DNA of 64,000 nt from Myxococcales bacterium. Its GTDB lineage: Bacteria; Myxococcota_A; Polyangia; Polyangiales; Ga0077539. The notes under the pieces are model-generated. The model searched no databases and was not told where the DNA came from. It saw nothing but the letters and a program-made list of their open reading frames with translations. This document shows positions 46,295 to 55,437 of the stretch, piece after piece. The stretch spans positions 68,435-132,434 of the forward strand of contig JAAFIF010000011.1 in assembly GCA_013298625.1 (NCBI GenBank), given 5' to 3'. Position 1 is the first letter of the stretch; every line of letters starts with the position of its first letter. Both the position numbers and the translations under genes were made by a program.

Positions 46295-47611
46295 TCAGTC
46301 GTAGTACTCGATGCCGAGGTGCGTGATGAGCTCTTCGCCGCGCATCCAGCGAAGGGTGTTCTTCAGCTTGATGAGCTGAATGAACAAGTCGTGCTCGGGG
46401 TACAGCCCCGCGGCGGTCATGGGGCTCTTGAAGTAGAACGAGAGCCACTCTTGGATCCCGTGCATGCCCGAGCGCTGCGCGAGGTCGAGGAAGAGCGCGA
46501 GGTCGAGCACGATGGGCGCCGCGAGGATTGAATCACGGCACAAGAAATCAACCTTGATCTGCATCGGGTAGCCGAGCCACCCGAAGATGTCGAGGTTGTC
46601 CCAGCCCTCTTTGTTGTCGCCGCGCGGGGGGTAGTAGTTGATGCGGACGACGTGGTGAAAGCCCTCGTAGAGCTCGGGGTAGAGCTTGGGCTGCAGGATG
46701 TACTCGAGGGCGCCGAGCTTGGTGACCTCTTTGGCTTTGAAGCTCTCGGGGTCGTCGAGGACCTCGCCGTCGCGGTTTCCGAGGATGTTGGTGCTGTACC
46801 AACCTTCGAGGCCGAGCATGCGCGCCTTGAGTCCGGGCGCGATGATGGTCTTCATCCAGGTCTGGCCGGTCTTGAAGTCTTTGCCGGCGATGGGCACCTG
46901 GCGCTCGCGCGCGAGCTCTTGAATCGCCGGAAAATCCACGGACAAGTTCGGCGCGCCGTTGGCGTACGGGACGCCTGCTTTGATGCACGCGTAGGCGTAG
47001 ATCGCGCTGGGCGCGATGTCGTCGGACGAGTCGCGCAGGCCCTGCTCGAACGCGGCGAGGGACTGATGCACCGCGGTGGGCTCGCGGTAGACCTCGGTCG
47101 AGCCGCACCAGACGGCGACGCAGCGATCGAGGTTCTTCTCGCGCTTGAAGCGCTCGATGTCGGCGATGAGCTGCTCGGCGAGGTCCATCTTCGACGTGCC
47201 CTTCTTCACGTGCGGACCCATGAGGCGCTTGACGTAGTTCGGGTCGAAGACCGCGGGCATGGGTTGGATGCCCTCCATGAAGGGCTTCACTTCAGCGAGG
47301 TGCTCTTTGCTGAGCACGCCCGCTTCGGACGCAGCTTCGTACGCGTTGTCGGGAAACAAATCCCACCCAGCGAACTCGATCGAGTCGAGGCTCGCCAGCG
47401 GAACGAAGTCCGAGATCTTGGGGCTGCGTCCGTCCGTGCGCTTTCCGAGGCGGATGGTGGCGAGCTGCGTGAGCGAGCCGACGGGCTTGGACAAGCCGCG
47501 ACGAATGAGCTCGACGCCCGCGACAAACGTGGTCGCGACAGCGCCCATGCCGGGCAGGAGGACGCCGAGCTTTCCGCTGGGCGGAGCGATTTCGACAGGT
47601 GGTTTACGCAT
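46295..47611 (-). CDS. Inositol-3-phosphate synthase family protein
   Basis: 438 residues. Makes 1L-myo-inositol-1(3)-phosphate from glucose-6-phosphate by NAD-dependent aldol cyclisation. Family blocks are present: GKDFKTGQTWMKTIIAPGL, YSTNILGNRDGEVLDDP, SFKAKEVTKLGALEYIL and VRINYYPPRGDNKEGWDN. The nucleotide loop near the N-terminus reads LPGMGAVATT rather than the eukaryotic GLGGNNGT, marking a divergent bacterial subtype. GTG 47641 is an alternative start adding ten residues. It is the first gene of a leftward operon with two methyltransferases. Inositol phosphate feeds phosphatidylinositol, inositol polyols or methylated inositols; no CDP-alcohol transferase is visible here. Confidence 0.85.
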   Translation of the reverse strand: MRKPPVEIAPPSGKLGVLLPGMGAVATTFVAGVELIRRGLSKPVGSLTQLATIRLGKRTDGRSPKISDFVPLASLDSIEFAGWDLFPDNAYEAASEAGVLSKEHLAEVKPFMEGIQPMPAVFDPNYVKRLMGPHVKKGTSKMDLAEQLIADIERFKREKNLDRCVAVWCGSTEVYREPTAVHQSLAAFEQGLRDSSDDIAPSAIYAYACIKAGVPYANGAPNLSVDFPAIQELARERQVPIAGKDFKTGQTWMKTIIAPGLKARMLGLEGWYSTNILGNRDGEVLDDPESFKAKEVTKLGALEYILQPKLYPELYEGFHHVVRINYYPPRGDNKEGWDNLDIFGWLGYPMQIKVDFLCRDSILAAPIVLDLALFLDLAQRSGMHGIQEWLSFYFKSPMTAAGLYPEHDLFIQLIKLKNTLRWMRGEELITHLGIEYYD

Positions 47612-47760
47612 CGGGACGTTCAGGGCGCGGGACGCTATCACAAGCGCCCCGCGCGAGGTCGCCCCATCCGCTGGCGCGAGTCAGGGCCGAGCACGCGCGA
47701 ACGCTCTCGCAGTGGTTCTTACGGACGCGGGCCGCCGCGCGCGCTGATACCATCGACCGC

Positions 47761-49719
47761 ATGGCTGGTCGTCGCAGAGAATGGTCGTGGTTGGTTGGAG
47801 CGTCGCTGCTCGGATCGATGTTGTTGAGCGCCTCGTCGTCGCACGCGCAGACGTGCACGGGCGTGCCCTATTTCGAAGCGTGCCTCGACGCGGTGGGCGG
47901 TCGCCCGATGGGCGGCGGCGGGATGCGAGACCCGTCGCGCATCATCGACGACGTGTTTCAAAGCAACGACATGCCTCCGCGCTTCGCGCCGCAGCTCACC
48001 TTCGCGCAGCCCATCGTCGGCATGAGCGAGTGGAACGGCTGTACCGGCACCTCGCGCTTCAACCCGGGCGGAGGCACGGACCCGCGGCAATACACGGCCT
48101 ATTCGTGCAGCACGCAGTCCGCCGCGATCTCTGCGGCCAACGTCAACGCCCTCGACTGGAACTGGTCGCAGACCACGCGCATGTACCCGTCGGGCACCGC
48201 GGTCACCGACCAGGACAACTGCGGAGGCAATCGCACCGCGTGCGGCTACGACCAGCCCTGGCGCGGCTCGGTCGTGTTCGACCTGCAGGGTGACGCCAAT
48301 CGCGTGGTGATCTTTCCGATCACCGATCACGTCACCGACTCGTGCCTCGAGGCCTTCGAGTACAGCGTCTATCTCACGAACAACCCCGCATCGCGCGAGA
48401 TCGTCGCCGACGGCGCCAACCCCGACTCCACGAAATGGAACCGCGCCGTCCTCGTCCGCGGCTTTCTTCGCGGCTGGACCGACGACTACCAGTCCACGGG
48501 CACGGTCGCCGACATGATGGCGCGCCCCGTGCGCAACCCCGCGCTGCGCGGCGGACCCGGCGTCGAAGCCGTCGCTGACTCCATCGCCACCGTGTGGGCC
48601 TTGCCGTGCGGAATCACCTTTCGCTACGCCGCCGTGCTGCCCGGAAACTACGGCAACCCCGACGCGCGGTGCGCGTTCAACTCGTCCGAAGACGAGTTCG
48701 ACGCCGTCGCAGGCCTCAACGAAGACGGCACCGCCATCTGCCCCGACCGCGACATGGACGGCTTTCGCGACGCGGCCTGCGGCGGGACCGACTGCAACGA
48801 CAACGACCGCGAGATCAACCCCGGCGCGACCGAAGACTGCCGCACGACGCGCGACCTCAACTGCGACGGTCGCATGTCCACGTGCCCCGCGGGCACCGGC
48901 TGCTTCGACGGCCTGTGCACGCCCGGCTGCATCGAAGGCGCCTGCGCCGACGGCTTCGTCTGCCGCATGGGCGGCACGCCCAACGGCAGCTACTGCGTCC
49001 CCGATCGCTGCGCCACCGCGTGCCCCGCAGGGCAAGTCTGCGGCCCGATGGGCTGCCAGGCTCCCTGCGACAACGCGCGCTGCCCCGTCGGTCAAACCTG
49101 CATCGGCGGCGCCTGCCAAGACGCCTGCGCCGGCGTCATGTGCCCGATGAACCAGCACTGCGTCGCCGGGCGCTGCACGGCCAACTGCTCGTGCACCGGC
49201 TGCACCGCAGGGCTCTCGTGCAACCGCACGACCGGGCGCTGCGAGTCGCCCGGCTGCGACATGCTCCCGTGCGCCGAAGCGCTGCGCGACTGCCGCGGCG
49301 AAGAGCCGCGCTGCCTCACGTCGTTCTGCGACGGCGTGCAGTGCCCCGTCGGGCAGGTGTGCAGCAACGACCTGCGCGCGTGCGTGATCGATCGCTGCGC
49401 GGGCATCTCGTGCCCGAGCAGCCAGGAGTGCCGCGACGGCCTGTGCGTCGCCCGCCCCCGCCCCGAGCCCACCGCCACCGACGCCGGAGGCACGCAGCCC
49501 GACGCTTCGACGGCGATGGACAGCGGCGTGGTGGCCATGGACGCGAGCGCCAGCGGCGATGCCTCTCGCGGCGACAGCTCGATCATGGACCCGGGCATCA
49601 TGGCCGGCGGCTGCGGCTGCCGCGCCACCACGCGCACGCACACGAATTCAACGCAGCTCGCGCTCGCCGCCCTCGCCCTCGCCGGCGTGCTCGCGAGCCG
49701 TCGCCGCGCGAAGCGCTGA
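47761..49719 (+). CDS. Secreted Cys-rich protein with MYXO-CTERM-type sorting tail
   Basis: 652 residues. N-terminal signal peptide (cleavage near SHAQ-TCTG). The middle includes a calcium/copper-type metal-binding segment of MopE style, CPDRDMDGFRDAACGGTD then CNDNDREINPGATEDC (about 330-365), followed by about 200 residues with a Cys every 5-8 positions in short EGF-like or knot modules (CPVGQTCIGGACQDACAG). The tail is GGCGCRATTR, a hydrophobic helix and RRRAKR, the MYXO-CTERM pattern for cell-surface anchoring in Myxococcota. An oriented repeat (49643-49653) lies in the linker before the helix and encodes TNST. Function unknown, probably surface-exposed. Confidence 0.9.
   Translation: MAGRRREWSWLVGASLLGSMLLSASSSHAQTCTGVPYFEACLDAVGGRPMGGGGMRDPSRIIDDVFQSNDMPPRFAPQLTFAQPIVGMSEWNGCTGTSRFNPGGGTDPRQYTAYSCSTQSAAISAANVNALDWNWSQTTRMYPSGTAVTDQDNCGGNRTACGYDQPWRGSVVFDLQGDANRVVIFPITDHVTDSCLEAFEYSVYLTNNPASREIVADGANPDSTKWNRAVLVRGFLRGWTDDYQSTGTVADMMARPVRNPALRGGPGVEAVADSIATVWALPCGITFRYAAVLPGNYGNPDARCAFNSSEDEFDAVAGLNEDGTAICPDRDMDGFRDAACGGTDCNDNDREINPGATEDCRTTRDLNCDGRMSTCPAGTGCFDGLCTPGCIEGACADGFVCRMGGTPNGSYCVPDRCATACPAGQVCGPMGCQAPCDNARCPVGQTCIGGACQDACAGVMCPMNQHCVAGRCTANCSCTGCTAGLSCNRTTGRCESPGCDMLPCAEALRDCRGEEPRCLTSFCDGVQCPVGQVCSNDLRACVIDRCAGISCPSSQECRDGLCVARPRPEPTATDAGGTQPDASTAMDSGVVAMDASASGDASRGDSSIMDPGIMAGGCGCRATTRTHTNSTQLALAALALAGVLASRRRAKR
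49643..49653 (+). repeat. Oriented 11-mer CGAATTCAACG, copy 1
   Basis: First of four exact copies. It lies in the MYXO-CTERM gene and encodes T-N-S-T as acg aat tca acg, using AAT and TCA codons that are rare in this window. The extended match with copy 2 is ACGAATTCAACG. Confidence 0.75.
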
Positions 49720-49739
49720 GCGATCGCCGCGCTCAGCGC
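49713..49739. other. Stop-codon hairpin at a convergent gene junction
   Basis: GCGCTGAGCG (49713-49722) and CGCTCAGCGC (49730-49739) form a perfect 10-bp stem with a 7-nt loop that contains both stop codons of the convergent MYXO-CTERM and DUF3179 genes. It has no T-run, so any termination role would differ from classic intrinsic terminators, but it could stabilise both 3' ends. Confidence 0.6.
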
Positions 49740-50797
49740 GCGTGCAGCTCGCTCTCGGGGTGAAACTCGACCCAACCGGCCCAGTAGCCGCGCACGTGGG
49801 GGATCAGCGCGTGGGCGCTCGTCGGCGCATCATCATGCCCTCGCCACACGCGCACGCGATCCGTGCTCGCGTCGTAGCCGAGCGAGAGCTCGACGCCGCC
49901 CACCGTCGCGCGCACCGAGCGCGCCAGGCGCAGCGCTTCAATCGTCCACGCCGCGGCGACGCCCTTGCAGACCACGCCGACCACCGGCGCTTCAGCGGGC
50001 AGCCGATCGTCGAGCGCGACGAGGCCCGGCGTGCGCACGCGTCGCGTCGCGCGCTCGAGCATCCACGCGATCACCCGCTTGGGCACGAGGCCCGCCCATC
50101 GCTCGGGCTCGAGCGCCACCTGCGTCTCGGGGTGCTCGCTGCGCCACGCGCCGAAGCGCACGAGCTCGGCGCTCAGCACGGAGAGCGATCGTCCTTCGAG
50201 CGGACCGGCGATGCACTCGCCCGTCGCCTGCTGAAAGATGCTCCCGGTGCGTCGGTCGCGCACGACCATGTTGCGTCGGTACACCGAGGCGATCTCGAGC
50301 TCGACCTCGGCGCCGTCGACGTTGGCCGCGTACACGACCCCGCTTCGACACGCCTGACACCACGTCGCCACGACGCGCTGCTCGCCGACGCGGTCGTGAA
50401 CGACGTGGTGAGCGATCAGCATTTCGACCGGCCACGCCACGCAGCGCCCCTGCTCGTCGCTGCGCCCCAACACCAGCGCTTCGTCCGCGAGCGGCGCGGT
50501 TTCGGCGCGCTCGTGCGCGGGGTCTTCGAGCACCGGCAGCGCGCGGCGCGGGGCGAAGAACCCAGCGCCCGCTGCGAGGACACACGAAATCAAGACAGCG
50601 GCCGCCTTGGCAGCGCTCGGCTCCGCGGCGTACCCAGCGAGCGCGAGGGAGATCACCGCGACGCGCACCGCCCACGCGACCGCGCGCGTGTGCAAGAAGA
50701 ACCGCGGTCCGAGCCGCACGACGACGGTGGGCCAGTAGTGCAACTGCAGCCCGAGCGCGCCGAGCACGATCGCCATCACCAACAAGCCCGTCGCCAT
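49733..50797 (-). CDS. DUF3179 membrane-anchored protein
   Basis: 354 residues. Two or three hydrophobic helices at the N-terminus (about 1-20, 40-60, 65-80) anchor it. The DUF3179 domain follows (about 105-340), with the family-typical VVATWCQACRSGVVYAANVDG, RRNMVVRDRRTGSIFQQATGECIAGPLEG and FGAWRSEHPET. The CQAC pair is conserved in the family. Function is unestablished; members are often near redox or transport genes. ATG 50797 is preferred to the longer frame, whose N-terminus overlaps the upstream TPR gene and looks non-coding. The TPR gene lies 43 bp upstream on the same strand. Confidence 0.85.
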   Translation of the reverse strand: MATGLLVMAIVLGALGLQLHYWPTVVVRLGPRFFLHTRAVAWAVRVAVISLALAGYAAEPSAAKAAAVLISCVLAAGAGFFAPRRALPVLEDPAHERAETAPLADEALVLGRSDEQGRCVAWPVEMLIAHHVVHDRVGEQRVVATWCQACRSGVVYAANVDGAEVELEIASVYRRNMVVRDRRTGSIFQQATGECIAGPLEGRSLSVLSAELVRFGAWRSEHPETQVALEPERWAGLVPKRVIAWMLERATRRVRTPGLVALDDRLPAEAPVVGVVCKGVAAAWTIEALRLARSVRATVGGVELSLGYDASTDRVRVWRGHDDAPTSAHALIPHVRGYWAGWVEFHPESELHAR

Positions 50798-50840
50798 GGC
50801 GCGCGAGCGTACTCGTGAGCGCTCGCTTCGGCGACGGGCG

Positions 50841-51488
50841 CTACCGAGCGAGCAGTCGACGCAGCAGCGAGGCGCTCGGCCCGGGCGCGCGCACGGCGTC
50901 CACCTCGCCGCTGAGCAGCGAGAGCGCGCGGGCGAAGCGGCGGGCGTCGCGCTCGGTCTGCGCATCGGCGCCCGCGGTGACGACCAGCTCGACCGCTCGG
51001 CGAGCGCGCGCGAGCGCCTCAGGGATGCGGGCGCTGGCGACGTACAGCTCGGCGACGAGGCGCAGCGAACGCGCGGACTCTGCGCGACTCTCGATGCTGC
51101 GAATCGCGTCGTCCACAGCGCCGAGCTGCGCCATCGCCCTCGCCCAGCGCGCGGCGCTGTCGTCGTCGACGAGGGCGCTCTGCGCGGCGGACTCGAGCGT
51201 ACGGGCGCCGTCCCGAGCGCGGCCGCGGGCGAGCTGCATCCGGGCGAGGCCGAGAAATCCGTCGATGTAGCTGCGGTCGGCGTCGACGGCCTGCGCGTAC
51301 AGGCTCTCGGCGGCGATGAGGCGCCCCTCGCGTTCGGCAGCCTGGCCTCTGGCGAAATAGTCGACCGCGACCGACCGGGCGAGCGCGCGCATGTCCGTGG
51401 CCCGCTGCGCGTGAGCGCCCCTCGCGACCGTCGGAGCGCCCAGCGAAATCGCGATTGCCAGCCAGAAGTGCGGTCGCACGAGCCTCAT
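50841..51488 (-). CDS. Secreted TPR-containing protein
   Basis: 215 residues with a signal peptide (cleavage near VARGAHAQ) and four or so TPR-like hairpins (AVDYFARGQAAEREGRLIAAESLYAQAVDADRSYIDGFLGLARMQLARG and following). It may serve as a periplasmic adapter. GTG 51500 would add four residues. The promoter region is shared with the divergent synthase-like gene (75 bp). The DUF3179 gene lies downstream on the same strand. Substrate and partner unknown. Confidence 0.8.
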   Translation of the reverse strand: MRLVRPHFWLAIAISLGAPTVARGAHAQRATDMRALARSVAVDYFARGQAAEREGRLIAAESLYAQAVDADRSYIDGFLGLARMQLARGRARDGARTLESAAQSALVDDDSAARWARAMAQLGAVDDAIRSIESRAESARSLRLVAELYVASARIPEALARARRAVELVVTAGADAQTERDARRFARALSLLSGEVDAVRAPGPSASLLRRLLAR

Positions 51489-51563
51489 GGACGGTAGCAC
51501 CGATCGGCGTCGGCGCTGAAACGTGACGGTGCGCTGCGCGCGAGAGAACGGTATATCCCCCGC

Positions 51564-54500
51564 GTGTCTGCCGTTTCATCCGAGAGCGACGAGGGCGTCG
51601 AGGCCACGACCGAGCGCGGAGCGCTGGCCGAGTGGCTCGTCCCGTTTCTGTGCTTCTTCTTGTCGGGCGCGTCGAGCCTGGTGTTCGAGGTCATCTGGAC
51701 ACGCAAGCTGACGCTCGTGTTCGGCGCGAGCACGCCGGCGATCTCGACGGTGCTGAGCGCGTTTATGGGCGGGCTCGCGCTCGGCTCGTACGTGATCGGC
51801 AAGCGCGTCGATCGACTGAAGTTTCCGATCCTGACGTACGCGGCGATCGAGGCGTGCGTGGGCGTCTTCGCGCTCGCCGTCCCGTTCATCGTCGACACGA
51901 TTTATCCGCCGATCGGGCGGTGGATCTCGCTCAACGCGGGCAACCGCTTCGACGTGTTTACGCTGCTGCGGTTCTTCGTCGTCGCGTTGGTGCTGCTGCC
52001 GCCCACCGTGCTGATGGGCGCCACGCTGCCGTTGCTCACTCGGCACTTCGTCAAGCGCGGCGGCGAGCTCGGACAGCGCGTCGGCGCCCTCTACGCGGTC
52101 AACACCTTCGGCGCCGTCGCCGGAACGCTCACCGCCGGCTTCATCCTCCTGCCGGGCGTCGGACTGCGCTGGACCAACGCCATCGCCGCGCTGACCAACG
52201 TCGTCCTCGCGTCGCTGGTCCTGGTGTTTCGCAAGCAGCTCTTGCAGGGCGCCTGGCCCGAGTCGTGGCGCGACCTGCTGCCGACGAAGCGCACCCCGAA
52301 GCCCTCGGAGCCCGTCGTCGAGGCCGTTGAAAAAGAGACCACGAATTCAACGACCGAAGACGAGGCAGCCGACGTCACTTCGAAGCCCGCGGCCAAGAGC
52401 GAGAGCAAGAAGGGCAAGAAGGGCAAGAAGGGCGCGGACAAGGCCGCAGAGAAGCGCGACGCAGAGACGGTCGAAGCCGACGTTGCCGAGAGCAAGAAGC
52501 CCCCGAAGGCTGCGAGCGACGAGGTCGACGAGCCGTTCTCGCGAGGGCTGCGCGTGGCGACGCTGATCGCCGCGGCGGGCTCGGGCTTCGCCGCGCTCTC
52601 GTACGAGGTGATCCTGTCGCGCGCGCTCGACATGGTGATCGGCAGCTCGGTCTACTCGTTCACGATCATTCTGTCGGCGTTTCTCGTGGGCATCGGCGGA
52701 GGGAGCGCGCTCGCGGGCGCGGTGCTCAAAGCGCGCCCCACCGTGGGCAGAGCCTTCGCGGTCGCCGTCGCGTTCGTCGCCGTCGCGCTCGCGCAGCTCG
52801 CCATCTACGGGACGCGCGTCTCGATGATGATCTTCGTCGCGACCACCATCGTCGCCACGCTCGGCCTCGCCATCGCGGGAACGTACAAGAAGCCCGCGCT
52901 CGCGCTCGGAACCGTGCAGCTCTTGATCGCGGTCGGCGCCATCTGCGTCTACTACTTTCAAGACAAGATCCCGCAGATGTTTCTCTACCTCGCGATGGTC
53001 GCCACGGACTCGTGCGGACGCGGGGCAGAGCTGAAGTTCTCGAACCACATCGGGACGATTCAGTTCATCTCGTTCGTCACGGCGCTGGCCACGGCGCTGC
53101 CGCCGACGCTGGGGATGGGCGCGACGTTTCCGCTCGCGGTGCGCGCGTTCGCGCGGCAGAGCGACGAGGTCGGCGGCGACACCGGGCGCGTGTACTCGCT
53201 CAACACGCTGGGCTCGATCACCGGGTCGTTTCTCACCGGGTTCATCATCATGCCGGCGGTGGGGCTCGAGACGGCGTTCTACGTCGCCGTCGCCGTGAAC
53301 CTCGCGATCGCCCTGTACCTCTTGCTCGCTTCGCCTGGCGAAGAGCCGGTGAAGTACGTGATCGTGCCCGTCACGGCCATCCTGCTCGCCATCGCAGCGA
53401 CGGGCGTCGTCATCGGTCGCGACGGCCGCCTCGCGCGCTCGCACGGTCGCTTCACGGTGTTTCCCAAGCCGTGGAACCAAGAGCGCATGACCCTCGGCGT
53501 GTTTCGCCTCAGCCTCGCCGACTCGATGATCCGCCGCGAAAACAACCAGTGCTTCGAGAACCAACCCTCGGATCGCGAGCAGGGCCTCGACGACGGAAAC
53601 CCCATCTATTACCGCGACGGCGTCACCACCACGGTCACCGTCGAGCGCTGGACCTCCGGCGCCAACACGCACCTCGCCCTCAAGAACAACGGCAAGGTCG
53701 ACGCCAGCAACGGCGACGACATGCCCACGCAGATCCTCGTCGGCGCGCTCCCGCTCTTGCTGCACCCGCGCGGGCCCGAGAACCTCGACGTCTCCATCGT
53801 CGGCTGGGGCTCCGGCGTCACCGTCGGAACCACCCTGCAGTTTCCCGTCCGCCGCGTCGACGTCATCGAGCTCGAGCGCGCCACGCTCGACGCCTCGCGC
53901 TACTTCGCGCCGGTCAATCACATGGAGTATCCGCTCCGTGACTTTCCGTACGTCCAGGCGCCGCGGCTCACGGTCATCAACAACGACGGCCGCAACTTCC
54001 TCGCGACCACCGCGCGCAAGTACGACGTCGTGATCTCCGAGCCGTCCAACCCCTGGATCACCGGCGTCTCGAACCTCTTCACCGTCGACCACTTTCGCGC
54101 CGCGTCCCAGTCGCTCGCGCCCGACGGGCTCTTCGTCCAATGGGTGCAGCTCTACGAGCTCTCGCCGGACAACATCCGCACGATCTACCGCACGATCGCC
54201 GAGGTGTTTCCCTACGTGCGCGTGTTCAGCGCCGACGCGTTCTCGTCGGACACCATCGTGCTCGCGTCGTTTCGGCCGATCACCCTCGATGTCCCACGAA
54301 TTCAACGCTACATCGACGCCAACGACCGGGGCCGCGCCTCGCTCGCGCCCGCCAAGGTCGAGCGCGCCGAGGATTTTCTCTCGCGATCGCTCTTCGCCTC
54401 GCGCGAAGAGGTCCTGCGGTTCGCGCACTTCGAAGAGCGCTTCGAAGAGGGTCGCTGGGTCCGCAAGCTCTTCGCCAACGGCAGCGAAGAGTGCCCTCCG

Positions 54501-55379
54501 TCCTCGTGCCGCCGCACGCCGGCGCCGCTCAACACCGACGACAACGCGCGCATCGAGTTCGCCGCGCCACGCGACCTCGTCGGCTACGACGCCTTCGCCG
54601 GCTACGTCGAGAAGCTCTATGGCGACGAGTGGCCCTACGGCCGCGTGCTCGACGACCTCGTCCTGCCCACGGACCCCGTCGAACGAGCGCGCTCGTACGG
54701 CAGGTTCGCGACCGCGCTGCTCGCCAACGGCAGACCCGATCGCGTGCTCACCGCGCTCGAACGCGCCACCACCGCGCTCGGCACGCGCCCGCCGCCCGCC
54801 GAGCTCGCGCGCGCGTCGGACCTGTGGACGGCCATGACCACCGAGCGAGAGCCCCCGCTGCGCCTCGAGAGCGCCCGCGCCGCGCCGGACCTCAGCTCCG
54901 AAGGAGAGCGCGAGCTCATCGCCGCCTACCAGCGCGCGACCGAGCAGATGCAGCAGGGATCGTTTCGCACAGCGCTCGCGACGATCGACGCGCTGCCGAT
55001 CCCCGTGCGCGACCACGCCGGGCCGTCCGTTCGTCTTCTGCGTGGATATTTGCTGTACAAATCGAGCCTCATCCCCAACGCGCCGCCGCAGTTCACGCAG
55101 GCCGCCGAGTACCTCGAGCGCCTCGCGCGCGAAGAGACCGAGTGGGCGACGCGGCACACCGAAGTCTTGTTCTTCATCGCCCGCGCCCGCTTTCACGGCG
55201 GAGACTTCGCCCTCTCGGTCGCCGCGATGTCCCGCTGGATCGACATGGTCTCGCAGGCCCCCACGCGCGATCACGAGCGCGAGGTGATCGCCGACGACCC
55301 CGACGCGCCAGAGCCCCCGCTCGACCGCGCGCCGGTCAGCGACGAGCCCGGCGAGAGCGACAAGGACCGCCGCCCTTGA
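51564..55379 (+). CDS. Fused membrane transporter-like / spermidine-synthase-like protein, 1271 residues
   Basis: Two membrane blocks, each beginning GASSLVFEVIWTRKL or GFAALSYEVILSRAL and containing several helices, are joined by a charged linker (about 230-320) that includes KKGKKGKKG. A hydrophobic C-terminal part of the second block ends near residue 620. The soluble part (about 640-950) is spermidine-synthase-like: SAM/dcSAM loop VGWGSGVTVG, VDVIELERATLD, NNDGRNFL and YDVVISEPSNPWITGVSNLF. The last 300 residues are helical, TPR-like. The Asp of spermidine synthases is replaced by Glu-Pro-Ser-Asn in this subfamily, so polyamine synthesis is not certain. GTG start. Contains copies 2 and 3 of the oriented repeat. 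Confidence 0.85.
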   Translation: MSAVSSESDEGVEATTERGALAEWLVPFLCFFLSGASSLVFEVIWTRKLTLVFGASTPAISTVLSAFMGGLALGSYVIGKRVDRLKFPILTYAAIEACVGVFALAVPFIVDTIYPPIGRWISLNAGNRFDVFTLLRFFVVALVLLPPTVLMGATLPLLTRHFVKRGGELGQRVGALYAVNTFGAVAGTLTAGFILLPGVGLRWTNAIAALTNVVLASLVLVFRKQLLQGAWPESWRDLLPTKRTPKPSEPVVEAVEKETTNSTTEDEAADVTSKPAAKSESKKGKKGKKGADKAAEKRDAETVEADVAESKKPPKAASDEVDEPFSRGLRVATLIAAAGSGFAALSYEVILSRALDMVIGSSVYSFTIILSAFLVGIGGGSALAGAVLKARPTVGRAFAVAVAFVAVALAQLAIYGTRVSMMIFVATTIVATLGLAIAGTYKKPALALGTVQLLIAVGAICVYYFQDKIPQMFLYLAMVATDSCGRGAELKFSNHIGTIQFISFVTALATALPPTLGMGATFPLAVRAFARQSDEVGGDTGRVYSLNTLGSITGSFLTGFIIMPAVGLETAFYVAVAVNLAIALYLLLASPGEEPVKYVIVPVTAILLAIAATGVVIGRDGRLARSHGRFTVFPKPWNQERMTLGVFRLSLADSMIRRENNQCFENQPSDREQGLDDGNPIYYRDGVTTTVTVERWTSGANTHLALKNNGKVDASNGDDMPTQILVGALPLLLHPRGPENLDVSIVGWGSGVTVGTTLQFPVRRVDVIELERATLDASRYFAPVNHMEYPLRDFPYVQAPRLTVINNDGRNFLATTARKYDVVISEPSNPWITGVSNLFTVDHFRAASQSLAPDGLFVQWVQLYELSPDNIRTIYRTIAEVFPYVRVFSADAFSSDTIVLASFRPITLDVPRIQRYIDANDRGRASLAPAKVERAEDFLSRSLFASREEVLRFAHFEERFEEGRWVRKLFANGSEECPPSSCRRTPAPLNTDDNARIEFAAPRDLVGYDAFAGYVEKLYGDEWPYGRVLDDLVLPTDPVERARSYGRFATALLANGRPDRVLTALERATTALGTRPPPAELARASDLWTAMTTEREPPLRLESARAAPDLSSEGERELIAAYQRATEQMQQGSFRTALATIDALPIPVRDHAGPSVRLLRGYLLYKSSLIPNAPPQFTQAAEYLERLAREETEWATRHTEVLFFIARARFHGGDFALSVAAMSRWIDMVSQAPTRDHEREVIADDPDAPEPPLDRAPVSDEPGESDKDRRP
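52342..52352 (+). repeat. Oriented 11-mer CGAATTCAACG, copy 2
   Basis: Exact copy in the charged linker of the synthase-like gene. It again encodes T-N-S-T with AAT and TCA codons, in the same frame as copy 1. Confidence 0.75.
54297..54307 (+). repeat. Oriented 11-mer CGAATTCAACG, copy 3
   Basis: Exact copy in the same gene as copy 2 but in another frame: cca cga att caa cgc (PRIQR), with the rare codon ATT. That the DNA string persists in a different frame points to selection on DNA, not protein. Confidence 0.75.
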
Positions 55380-55437
55380 TGCGGTGAGCGCACCGCAGCC
55401 CCCAATGGGTGCTTGACGCCGCGCCCCAGGGCCGAGC

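Noticed and set aside
52347..55274. 975-residue open frame on the - strand opposite the synthase-like gene
   Set aside because: Asp/Glu/Arg-rich shadow with no domain signature.
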